Shown piece by piece: positions 33,389 to 45,943 of a stretch of DNA of 64,000 bases. The notes under the pieces are model-generated. The model was not told the origin of the DNA, did no database searches, and worked only from the letters and a program-made list of their open reading frames with translations. The stretch is taken from the NCBI GenBank assembly GCA_949752735.1, contig OX457042.1, forward strand, positions 32,464,289 to 32,528,288, given 5' to 3'. A program made the position numbers and the translations under genes. Position 1 is the stretch's first letter. Each line of letters opens with the position of its first letter. Source of the stretch: Lumbricus terrestris. Taxonomy: Eukaryota; Annelida; Clitellata; Crassiclitellata; Lumbricidae.

Positions 33389-34480
33389 CACAGACACATA
33401 GACAGACAGACAGCCTAGACAGACACACAGACATAGAGATATATATATATAGTACATAGTTACATACATAATTCGCGTTTAGTTCTATTAAGACGTATTT
33501 TACAGCTTTATTTTCAGACATGAATATCACTACTAATAAATTAGCTTATTATAATAGGCTAGACACACCCAGGATTATGCCAGTGCATATTATAAGCTGA
33601 TATAAGTAAAATCTTCAATATTAATGCAGCTGAGCATAGGCTTTCCGCTTTTCCTCTGCGTAAAAATTGTATGCATGTGTATCTGCGTATGTATACGCGG
33701 GCCGCGGCACGCCTATGTAATCCCTATGTATACGCATATGTACGCTTAACAACAATAACGAAATGAAGACAATAATAATATTATGTTCTTATAACTTGTA
33801 TGATTGTACTGTGTTTCTGTAATGCAATGAATTTCAGTCATTGTATGCGCTGGCTTTAAACGAATGTAGCCATGGCTTCATCGCGATTTCTTCTGTCTAG
33901 GCGTGGGACAATGGGCGAGCGACATAGCGTCAGAAGCCGAGGCGATCTCAACTAAAAGGCGACACAGTAATCGTATAGCTAGTGGCTATATTATACTAAC
34001 TGCTAAGCGTGTTAACTGCGTCATCACTTGAAATATAAATTCTTAATTTTCAGCAGCCAATGAATATTTTCTCGTTTCAAATCATGTTTACATTCTCGTT
34101 TCCCACCCCCACCTAGTTTTTTTTAGTTTGGCTGTAACTGAACTAGAAATGATGACAAGTCAATATTTCTGAAGAGATCGTCTGTGTATTAATTTATTGG
34201 ATGTATACGTCACTTGCGAATTAAATGTACACTCCACGCACGCACGCACGCACGCTCATGCAGACACACCCACGCACACATACATACAGAATTATAGGGC
34301 TGCTGCTTCAAAGCCGGTCAAGGTTATTTGATCCATTTTTATTCCACCATCCTCCTTCCAATCTCCTTCTCCTCCTAGTCTTCCTCCTCCTCACTTCCAT
34401 TTTAATTAATCACCATAATTATTATCAACACCAGCAGCATCCTCATCATCATCGCCGTCATCGTCATTCATCGTCATCAA
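32453..34480. other. Non-coding stretch
   Basis: AT-rich with attatta runs (32560-32645) and an (ACAG)n array at 33301-33430; no gene or mobile-element end recognised. Confidence 0.45.
33301..33430. repeat. (ACAG)n array
   Basis: Interrupted acagacag with tctagacag insertions. Confidence 0.9.
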
Positions 34481-34486
34481 TCATTA

Positions 34487-34550
34487 ACACCACCACCACC
34501 ACCACCACCACCACCACCACCACCACCACCATCGTCGTCGTCGTCGTCAT
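34487..34550. repeat. (CAC)n/(GTC)n trinucleotide array
   Basis: caccaccacc run followed by gtcgtcgtc. Confidence 0.95.
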
Positions 34551-34848
34551 TATCAATAGCATCATCAGCATATAAGCTTAATCTATAGATGGGGATAGAA
34601 GTGGGAGTATAGTAAAGCACTAAGCTGGCCCCATTAGGAGTTCCAGGGTCACGTGACCTGTCTTGGAGTCCAGCCAATGTTGTCACGCATCAAAGAGAAG
34701 ACAATCATATGTGATACTAAATAAGACCCACAATAATAATTAGCCACCAACTTGTCTATATCGCTCACAGATCGTCGACCAGCTATAATAGATACGTGAC
34801 GTGGCTCTGTGATGAAGATGAATTAAACTCAGTTGCCTGTATTTATTC

Positions 34849-35075
<227 letters not shown>

Positions 35076-36540
35076 TCGCGATGGTGGGTGCACCTATAAT
35101 AGATCTCTAGGAATTTCGCTTCTCAGGATCCTAGATTGTATAAGTGGGCTTTTCATCAGCACTGTGATGACACCGGAAAGGGAGGTCAGGGCTTGAAACC
35201 AGCGGCTCATGCAGGGTGTCACGTATACAGTACACACGCTAAGAGAAACGCCGGTAAAAATATACTTATACTCGCTGTAGCAGGTAGTACCAAATACGAA
35301 TTGGCGCAACCACGGACTAGAAGTTGGGAGGCCTAACAGAAATTCCGAGTCGGAGCAATTGCAAGCGCCCATAGGATGATTTCGCCTATAATAGACACAA
35401 TGAACTCAAATTAACCAAAAGCCATAATATTTATAATATGACAATCTGTCGTAACTGGACTCACACGTCTTATGGTCAATATCTGGCGATGAGTTTTTGA
35501 CCACAACACTCTCTCCTATTCGCCCTCGAGTTACGCAACAGTTGGCCTCCATAAGGTACCTGGCGAATGACTGTGAGCAGCAGCAGCAGCAGCTGCTGTT
35601 GGCGTCACCGGTTCTGGGACACTGTTGCATCCAGGCAGGGCCGTAGCAACACAGAACATGGCCCCCCCTTCGAACATATGTCCGGGGCGGCGGGGCCCCT
35701 TACAATGCACAAACTGGAATGCGGTATTTATTTTATGCAATATACTGGGTTCATATTATATAATTTATATAGGCCTACATAGGCCTACAGTGTACAACTG
35801 TACATGTACTCCGTATTTACTTCATGTTTTTGTCGGTAAAATCCACATGGATTGTGCAATAGCTTCAATAAATAACTAGGTGATTATAATAATAATTATC
35901 TAGCAACAAATTGTCGAAACTTTCATTTACTCGAGGGGAATTTCCTGCATGATATCGCAGCCCTCGAAATCTTAAAAGAAACACATTAGGCCTATAATTG
36001 TTGACCACAAGTAGCCCTAGTATATCTCAACGACAGATCTCTTTAGCAAAGTCCATATTATTATGTTAAACCAGCTACAGAGAACTTTGTGAGTTTCTGT
36101 CAACATCGGATGTTATGCAAATATTTTGGTATAGCCTACATGTTAATAATGTAAGTATTTCTCTTATCCGATCGGGTATTTGCGGAATTTTAGTTGCTGT
36201 GCTTTGTTTGCCTACCTATATACTTCCTAAAACCAGATGAATCTCTTTAGACCTTGAGTCGAAGAAGCATCTCTTTAGACCAATCATCTCTTTAGTCCAA
36301 TCGCGACTAATACGAGAGAACGCAATTGAAGGCCACTTGATCTGTGTGACCTGATAATATTATAGTCATGACAAACACTTACGCAGAGGTCTAACCACAG
36401 AGACAAACAGCTGCACCTGGTAGAGTGGTAGACTATACTCAGACTATACTCAGAAAGCGTAATATGAAGAGACTAATCTAATACCTAAAACTCAACGATC
36501 TCTAAATACGCTGTTATTATGACGCCAATCACCTTTGATA
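35076..36540. other. Non-coding stretch
   Basis: A partial hAT-type end cagggccgtagcaacac at 35637; otherwise unique sequence with TAGGCCTA motifs. No gene seen. Confidence 0.45.
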
Positions 36541-36544
36541 TGAC

Positions 36545-36955
36545 GGCGTCATTGGATACTTAGATCTATATAGACCTATGCTAACCCACAATAGCGTCAT
36601 TGAATACTTATACTAACCCACAATAGCGTCATTGAGTACTTATACTAACCCACAATAGCGTCATTGAGTACTTGTACTAACCCACAATAGCGTCATTGAG
36701 CACTCATATACTAACCCACAATAGCGTCATTGAGTACTTATACTAACCCACAATATCGTAATTGAGTACTTATACTAACCCACAATAGCGTCATTGAGTA
36801 CTTATACTAACCCACAATAGCGTCATTGAGTACATATATACTAACCCACAATAGCGTCATTGAATACTTATACTAACCCACAATAGCGTCATTGAGTACT
36901 TATACTAACCCACAATAGCGTCATTGAGTACTTATACTAACCCACAATATATCTA
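36545..36955 (+). repeat. 32-bp minisatellite, about 12 copies
   Basis: The unit is gcgtcattgagtac followed by ttatactaacccacaata; spacing of 32 bp was measured between 36626 and 36658. Outer copies have diverged; two have an extra tata/cata insertion. Confidence 0.95.
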
Positions 36956-36969
36956 GAAACTCCGCCACA

Positions 36970-37045
36970 GTTTGTATTCTGCCAGTACCAGTCCCAAGCC
37001 TGCATAAAAGAGGAGGGCGACACTAATCATCTTTGATATGACACA
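36970..37045 (+). repeat. Dispersed repeat C (copy)
   Basis: gccagtaccagtcccaagcc and aggagggcgacactaatcat; the 3' end is truncated at gatatgaca. Confidence 0.75.
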
Positions 37046-37358
37046 GCGCACACGTCATTATACAGAGCAACAAACCCTATCCAGTATCTAATATCCAGTT
37101 CTGTATCCTTATCTTGAAGAATATTTCTTGCTTTTCGTAGCTTCGCACAAATATCACATCCTACAGCCAGACCCGAATTCAGTGTCTGTCTCTTGAGGGA
37201 CCCACCGTTTTTAAGAGCTCGTAGTTTCGGTGGGCCCGCAGTTATAAAGTAAACGTGCGGGCACATGGTTTGCCGGTGGGTTGTGAGAGGGCCAGTGGAG
37301 GGCAATCACAGCACTATAATTATCCATGGCTCGCACTTAACGTGGCCCTGCCTATTTG

Positions 37359-39124
37359 CAGGGACGTCATTTCAGTTTTTTTCAGGGGGGGGGCAAAAAA
37401 AATTTTGCGGGTCAAAATTCCACAATCTTCTTAAGTTCTGTATTGGACCAACATTTGCAAAACTACAGTTAAATGAGATATTTTATTCTTGCTCTTATTT
37501 ATTTCTTACTATATTTTATTCAGTGATGGATATATTTTAAATGCCAATACAAGCCTACTTTAAATAGACTAAGTGCTTTGCACTTGTTAATTATATACCA
37601 TGATATTATTTACCATTATATGATTATAATAGTGCCATTATTCATTATGATATATGATACCATCATATTGAAAGCGTATGATTTAATGTTAATATTTGCA
37701 CAAACACTTTTGTACAACTAAATTATACTAAAGTGACAGAAATGACTTTCCCCCACAGAAATATTTGACAAAATGCAATAATATTAATTATTGGAGGCCT
37801 AGTGCATGAGGTTAATGACAATGGCCTTTGTTCCTGTTTACATTATTGTATTACATAGAATTGTATTGCATGGACTCTTATTATCTACCATGATATTAGT
37901 TAATATTATATAATTATAATTATATTATTTTCTATGGTAATATATGGCATTGTCATAAAATAGAGTATAATTGTACCATTGCACTGTGAAAATTCAAACA
38001 AATTTCTTGCAGGCAAGGGCACATCCCCTCCCAAGGAGAAATCCAGATTAAGCCCTGCTTTAAGTTGTCATTAATAACAATTCACAAAGCAATATTGCAT
38101 GCTGCATGCACTAGGCTTCCAATAATTATTATTATTGGACTAATTATTATTATTAACTATGGGGATTATTCAAGTGGTGGTCAATGGCTTGTTGGTCCGT
38201 CGGTTGTTCAAGCCAACACACTGATATCAGATATTTGGATTTGTCTGAAAACGTAATTTGAAAGTATCATGGGTGATTATCTCAACCTGGAAAAGATAAT
38301 ACTCAAAGAAATGATTAATATCCAAGACTTCATGTATAAGAAGCAAATCTGTCCAACCATTGCACTATAAATCCAATCAGTTTATGTAAATTTCAGTTCA
38401 ATTAGATGTCACATAATATTAGGCCTACCGTGTGCTTTAGCCTTTATGGTAGATCATCGGTTTTGGGCTGAACTTTCATGTCCTTTGGTCCGCTTTTATC
38501 AAGGTTCTTCCAATACACAGGTTGGCCCGCTGGCTTAGGCAGCTGGCTCATTAACTCGGGGTGGGGTGATTCTGACGTCACCGTGTGGATAAATTAATTC
38601 AAAGAACCTTGGTGGACCCTGGTGTTGGTAGGCTGAGGAAAGACGAAACCGCTCCAGCTCTCGGTCAGACGGGATGGGGTGCATATGGGCCTAATGCTTG
38701 TAAGGCTGGAGGGGATAATCTTGCCTGCCTGGCTGCCTCATGTAACTGGTGGCGGCTTGAACTGTGTGGCGGCTTGAACTGTGTGGCTTACATGCAGGAC
38801 ACACACATCTGGTGACCCTACTGACCTGGGACAAGGTCTTCCCTATTTCTAGCGGGAACGAGCTGCACGGCTTTTGAGTATCGGCCAGAGTTAATTCCCT
38901 TAGCAGACAATACACAAAGGCCGATATCTGGGGTCTTATATGCTGTGTGTGTGTGCAGATCGAAGCTGCCCTCACATACAAAATTACACAGGCCGTGAAG
39001 ACACAGGCATTTTGGTATTTTGAACAACGTGTGGTGTTGCAAAAATATGTCACATGTAAGGACAATCGGTGAAATTCAGGGGGGGGCAAATGCCCTCCCC
39101 TGCCCCCCCCAAATGACGTCCCTG
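37359..39124. mobile_element. hAT-type non-autonomous element A, 1,766 bp
   Basis: Perfect 8-bp duplications cctatttg lie at 37351-37358 and 39125-39132. The terminal repeats are CAGGGACGTCATTT, identical at both ends. A CAGGG start with an 8-bp duplication is typical of hAT superfamily elements. Subterminal G/C runs. The interior aligns, inverted, with the longer element B at 46267-48558. No transposase frame. Confidence 0.9.
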
Positions 39125-39132
39125 CCTATTTG

Positions 39133-40469
<1,337 letters not shown>

Positions 40470-40575
40470 TGGTTGCACTCTGCCAGTGCCAGTCCCAAGC
40501 CTGACTAAAGGAGGAGGGCGACACTAGTCGTCTTTGAAATGGCAGTGTCGTTAAAATTCAATAGCAACAAGTCAC
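40470..40575 (+). repeat. Dispersed repeat C (copy)
   Basis: gccagtgccagtcccaagcc, aggagggcgacactagtcg and ggcagtgtcgttaaaattc. Confidence 0.8.
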
Positions 40576-40752
40576 CCAACCCACTTAGGCCTACTCGCAA
40601 ACCAACATACCTAACCTACAACTAAACGTAATTGCCAAAACACGAACAATTAAGTAGCAGGTACACAAGTTCACGCACGTCTGTCGCGTCTTCTTTTTCT
40701 TCAGAAGAGCCTACGTGGTCTAAAGTTGTTGCCTATAGACGCATAGAACTCT

Positions 40753-40802
40753 GTAGGCCTCTTTAGGTCTCTTTAGGCCTCTTTAGGCCTCTTTAGGCCT
40801 GC
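40753..40802 (+). repeat. 12-bp tandem repeat ctctttaggcct
   Basis: Four near-perfect copies. Confidence 0.9.
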
Positions 40803-41065
40803 TCATGTGGGACGATCCTGCCCGTCAATATATCTATAGTTAGGCCAATACGGTTAATCGCATTCTTCAGCACATTTTTCTACGCTCTCATCTGTAGAGT
40901 GGGATGCACGGTAGACTAAATAAGGTTATAATATACCAATAATATACTCCGGTATATTATATAGGTCCACGATCCAGACGTTAAAGATTTCTAAGCATTG
41001 TGCGTATAAGCCTACGTCATATCAACTTATAAATATATGCACAAAGGACTAGACTAACTCCGCCA

Positions 41066-41170
41066 CTGGTTGTTCCTTGCCAGTGCCAGTCTCAAGTCTG
41101 TGCAAAGGAGGAGGGCGACACTAATCATCTTTGATATGACACGTATACAGTGACGTTAAACAACAACAGG
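41066..41170 (+). repeat. Dispersed repeat C (copy, left arm of an inverted pair)
   Basis: aactccgccactggttgttc through gttaaacaacaac. The next copy at 41228-41350 is in opposite orientation, about 58 bp away. Confidence 0.8.
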
Positions 41171-41227
41171 GACCATAGACTATAATCTGTACAAGCCTAG
41201 AAATACGTACAGACACATAAATAGGCT

Positions 41228-41350
41228 TGTTGTTGTTTAACGACACTGCATGATTGTGTCGTATCAATGATGATTAATGCCGCCCTCCTCATTTCTTGAG
41301 ACTTGCGACTGGCACTGACAAAGTACGATCAATGGCGGGAGTTTATAAAC
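41228..41350 (-). repeat. Dispersed repeat C (copy, right arm of an inverted pair)
   Basis: gttgttgtttaacgacactg, gatgattaatgccgccctcc, gactggcactgac and ggcgggagttt. Confidence 0.8.
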
Positions 41351-41501
41351 AGGATGACACGCTTTCATTTACACACGGTCATCACAACATTGTATGTCGA
41401 GCAAACGCGTGCATCACCCTCCCTTCCCCTCGTCTTCCACTCCCTCCCCTCACTCCCCTACCTACCCAGAGTAACTACAACATGGTATTTCCCCAACATA
41501 T

Positions 41502-41632
<131 letters not shown>

Positions 41633-42527
41633 CCTATCTATGATTTCTTTAGTGTGATATCGTCATCATATATATAGGCCTCTTGCCCGGATAAACACGA
41701 AACATACGCGCTATATAGGCCTATATATATCTATATATCTATATATATATATATATATGTCACAAATCCTCGAGCGCCTATTTATATTACGGTACAGGAA
41801 AACACGGAACATCACACTTTTCCCAATTGATGAGAAAACACCAAAATCTTATTTTTCCAGGACAAAGAGCAAAATATTCTCTGTGGAGATAGAAATTCAT
41901 CGTCATGTTTTTCCATGATAAAAAAGTCGACTCGAATTGCTCTTCCCCGTAGAAACTGCCATTACAAAATTACATGTATGATGTAGGCCATCCATATAGC
42001 CTACATTGCGTTATTTGCGTATGAAGGTTCTTTGATTTTTATTGCTATTGTTGCCACCACTGCTATTGTCATTTTTATTACTATTATTCCTACTACTATA
42101 CGTATCACCAAGCAGATAGATGTATTTATGGCCAAACTATATGTAGACTGTATGCAGGTCAACGTCCATTGAAAAATCATGTGATTTGCAGTCTTAAATT
42201 GTTCGTATGTACATAATATTAGACTATATAATTATCATAGGTCTAACCAGTAATAGTCCCAAGCGTTTATTGCTGACAGCAATTAAACGCAACAGAAAGC
42301 ACTTCACTCTCAAAGATTTGCGGCTGATGTTCAAGAGAGGAACAAACATTTAATTAACTCTGCATAATTATGGAAAGCGAAAACAATGACAGCAAACGTA
42401 TTGGAAGGCATCATCTCGCAATAACTAAGGCGCAAACAAAGACTAAACGCAGGGCACCAGCTTATTGACGAGCGCTGCCTTATCTCAGAGTGATTGACCA
42501 GTTCGAGATAGCAACAATAATTTGTAT
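41633..42527. other. Non-coding stretch
   Basis: AT-rich; tatatatctatatatc run at 41715-41760; a repeat-B fragment (caccagcttattgacgagcg) at 42430-42475. Confidence 0.45.
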
Positions 42528-42737
42528 GTGCACTTGCTATAGCGCCCCTTCAAGCTCCCTACTTAGAGGTGCTCCCGAATGCAGAGCGGACACTGCATCG
42601 GAATTTCTCGCCGAAGCGCTGAGCAATTGCGAGTGAAGGACTTGCCCAAGGTCCCTACGCAGCGACTTGAGGTGGATTCGAACCTCGAACCTTCCGACTT
42701 CAAGGCAACGACGCCACCACTACACCACCGCGCCCCA
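42528..42737 (-). mobile_element. tRNA-derived SINE A (copy 4, inverted, best preserved)
   Basis: The reverse complement starts ggggcgcggtggtgtagtgg (A box) with B box ggttcgaatcc, then acctcaagtcgctgcgta, gcaagtccttcactcgca, cggcgagaaattccgatg, and the tail gaaggggcgctatagc. About 210 bp. Confidence 0.85.
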
Positions 42738-43561
42738 CAAATGTCTTAGGTCCAAGGATCGCAGTGAAATGCTACGAGCATTACGAGCAAGCACTGAGTA
42801 GCCAGCCTATTAGGCCTACTACACAAGAAATTGCACTTAAGTTTATCTGCGCGGCGCCCGGTTCATCTTTTGATTTTGTCGATATATTATGCAGGTCTAT
42901 CAAGTGTGGGCTATGTCGGTATGTAGGCCTATGCTACTTTATTATTTCTATGCCAAATCTTGAGCAATAGGCCTACACGACGTAGGCCTATCAAGCCGTT
43001 GGTCAACATAAGCACAATATTATCACGGTTCATAATCTTATACGAACTCAGAAAATCTTAAATATCGCAGTTGTATATATACTCCATGGTTGAAACCTCT
43101 GATGGAATCAGCAATGATCTGCTCAGTGTGAATATTTAGAGCATTAGGATTCGATAGGGCCTGAACCCAGCATAGGGCCTACTCCTAAACCCGGATGTTG
43201 GCCTCATTGCGTAGGCCTATATGCTAGGCTTACACATTTTGACTTTACAAACTCTACTAATACGGCAAAAGCGACTCTAACCTACAAGCGTATTGCCTAA
43301 TACTCTGAAAGACCTACCTTTATAGAAACTACCACAAACGATAACTCGATAACAGTTTTAACTCGACACAACAACAATAACTAAACGCTGTTGACATCCG
43401 TATAAAAGAAAAACTCTCCAAGGCGTTTCGAGCTCTTAACTTGTCCTATTGGTCCTATTAGCTTGCACTCAACTTGTCCTATTGCGTCGACTACAGTCTA
43501 AGCGCCAAGTCTTCGCTTGTGCAAGCGGCCTACGTGGGTCGATCGGTCTATAAGGGCCTAC
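42738..43561. other. Non-coding stretch
   Basis: Many TAGGCCTA-type motifs (42815, 42925, 42968, 43215); no gene seen. Confidence 0.45.
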
Positions 43562-43850
43562 CTTCTTCTATGAAGCAGACGATGACACTCAGATAGACAT
43601 GCTCCGATTAATAGCGCTCTTCAGGCGGCGGTGGCGGCCAACTTGCAGAGCCGTGCGCCACACGCCAACGCAGCTCCCTTTGGCCACTGCAGCGGCTGCG
43701 TCGCCGTCGCCATATTCTACGCTGGCGCATAATGGCGTCGCTGTCTGCTATTGTCGAATGCATACGACCCACAATAAACGACTTCTAACGCCGCTTCGGC
43801 TGTTCACCACAGTCACGGCCTCTCGCTATACGAGGCCTCTAAACTATTTG
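43562..43850 (-). promoter_or_regulatory. Candidate CpG-rich promoter and 5' non-coding exon on the minus strand
   Basis: A CpG- and GC-rich island in an AT-rich neighbourhood, with gcgccattat and atatggcga (YY1-like GCCAT cores). On the minus strand it ends in a donor AAG|gtaggc (43562/43561). It lies upstream of the exon at 13402-13812, whose acceptor needs a 5' partner, so it could be the first non-coding exon, giving a first intron of about 29.7 kb. No transcript evidence is available. Confidence 0.3.
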
Positions 43851-43896
43851 CTTTCAGCAAATGACTTGAGCGGACTCAATATAAAATTTTACGTGT

Positions 43897-44035
<139 letters not shown>

Positions 44036-44237
44036 GCCTGGCCTAAATATATGTATTATGCATATGCAAGGCCGACGCCAATGTAGAACCTTCTGGTGAT
44101 GAGTAGGCCTATGTAGGTCCTACAGATAATCGAACTGACTGAATACAATCATTATTGTTGACACCGATTTGTAATGATAAGTCGTCTCCCGATAACAACA
44201 ATCATGCTCTCGTGAGTCGGGGACAGAACTCCAAGTG

Positions 44238-44622
44238 CATCCTCCTCCCCTCCTCCTCCTCCTCCTCCTCCTCCTCCTCCTCCTCCTCGTCCTCCTTCTT
44301 CTTCTCCTTCTACGTCTCCTCCTCCTGCTCCCTCCTCCTCGTCCTTCTTCTTCTCCACCTCCTTCTCCTTCTCATCCTCCTCTTCCTCCTACTTCTCCTC
44401 CTCCTCCTTCTCCTTATCCTCCTTTCCCTCCTCCTTTTCCTCCCCCTTCTCCTGATCCTTCTTCTCTTCCTCCTCCTCGTCCTCCTCGTCCTCGTCCTCC
44501 TCCTTCTCCTTCCAATTCTCCTTCTTCTTCTCATTCTGCGTCTCCTCCTCCTCCTCCTCCTCCTCCTTCTCCTTCTCCTCCTCCTCGTCCTCCTCCTCCT
44601 CCTCGTCCTCCTCCTCCTCCTC
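44238..44622. repeat. Polypyrimidine CTC/CTT tract
   Basis: About 385 bp with a pure (cctcct)n core at both ends and very few purines; Ser/Leu/Pro or Arg/Glu frames are by-products. Confidence 0.95.
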
Positions 44623-45935
44623 CAGGTATGACGTCCTGTGTTGGACTATAGTTGCAAAGCGATCATGCGTATTCATAATAGGACTGAATTGTACATAAAT
44701 ATATGGTGCATTATATATTTATCTATAGGCCTACGCGATCATCCAATCTTGTTTTGACAGTATAATTATAGTACACATATTAAATTAGCCTGCAGTGTAT
44801 ACCTTCAGTTGCACTTGCACACCACATAACACACTCACACATGCACACATAATTATAATCTATAGAGACTCCATGCAGCTTTTATTATCTTAATGTGGCT
44901 CTTCACACGTGCTGACAAATTCTCAAACAATCACTGAATATTAGGCTATATAAGTAATAGTCGGCCTGCATATGGAAATTATAAACGTATTGGCACGACG
45001 CATACTTGCATACTTGCAGAGGCCTACATGACATTCCTGAGTTTCGATTGATCCTGTGACCTGAAGTCGTAAAGAATGTGGTGGTGAGGGGTAAAGATCA
45101 ATGTATGGCTATATATGAATACATATATTTTGTGTATGTATACAGTATGTATTCATATATATGTATATATGTAATTATGTATGTATATATGTATATAAAT
45201 TGTTCTATGGACCAAGTTTCTACTAAATGGTATCGAAATCCAGTAACAGGCTGATAACGTGGCTGATCTAATAGAAACGTATTACGATAGGCCTAAATAC
45301 GGATAAAATCTGATCTACATGTAGGCTTATAATTATCAGATCCAATCCAAATCAGTCACGCATGCATGCCCTCTGACCATCTACTCTGGCAACCGAACTC
45401 ATAGGCCTACAATCCTTCTCGATATAGGCTAGGCCATTTGGATTTTGGACAACCCATCTGACTATAGGCCTACGCACAGACCTGGGGATGGAACATAGAC
45501 TTCCTGGCATATAGTTATCTGGTGGATGGACCATTCTATCCAAATTACTGAAAAATGCGTAGTCCTATAATTCACAAAATTATAGAATTAATATTTAAAG
45601 TTATTCTAATAATTATTGCTGTAGGCTAAGTGTCCTAAACAATGTTCAAAGCAACGAACTGGAATTTTATCAGTGACTCTAAATGCTCTTAAGAGCTTAA
45701 GACTGTTATAGTTGCACTAAGTGTTCTAAAAGCATAAAAAACAAAATAATCTTTAGTAGGAATAAGCATATGCTACTGTTACAGTAGGCTACCTACCGGT
45801 ACCTGTTAGTGTCATTGTTCAAAACAAAGCAAATGGAAGTTACATTGCAAAAAAGAAACACACGCGGAAGTGGCTTCAACTTCTCTTCATCTGGGGGTTA
45901 CGATCAATAGGAGAGGTGAAACACTCTGTTTCGTG
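44623..45935. other. Non-coding stretch, AT-rich
   Basis: tatgtatgtatat runs near 45110-45200 and scattered TAGGCCTA motifs; no gene seen. Confidence 0.45.
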
Positions 45936-45943
45936 ACAGCGGT

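Noticed and set aside
36545..36955. CRISPR-like array of 32-bp repeats
   Set aside because: There are no unique spacers; the units abut one another and the genome is eukaryotic.
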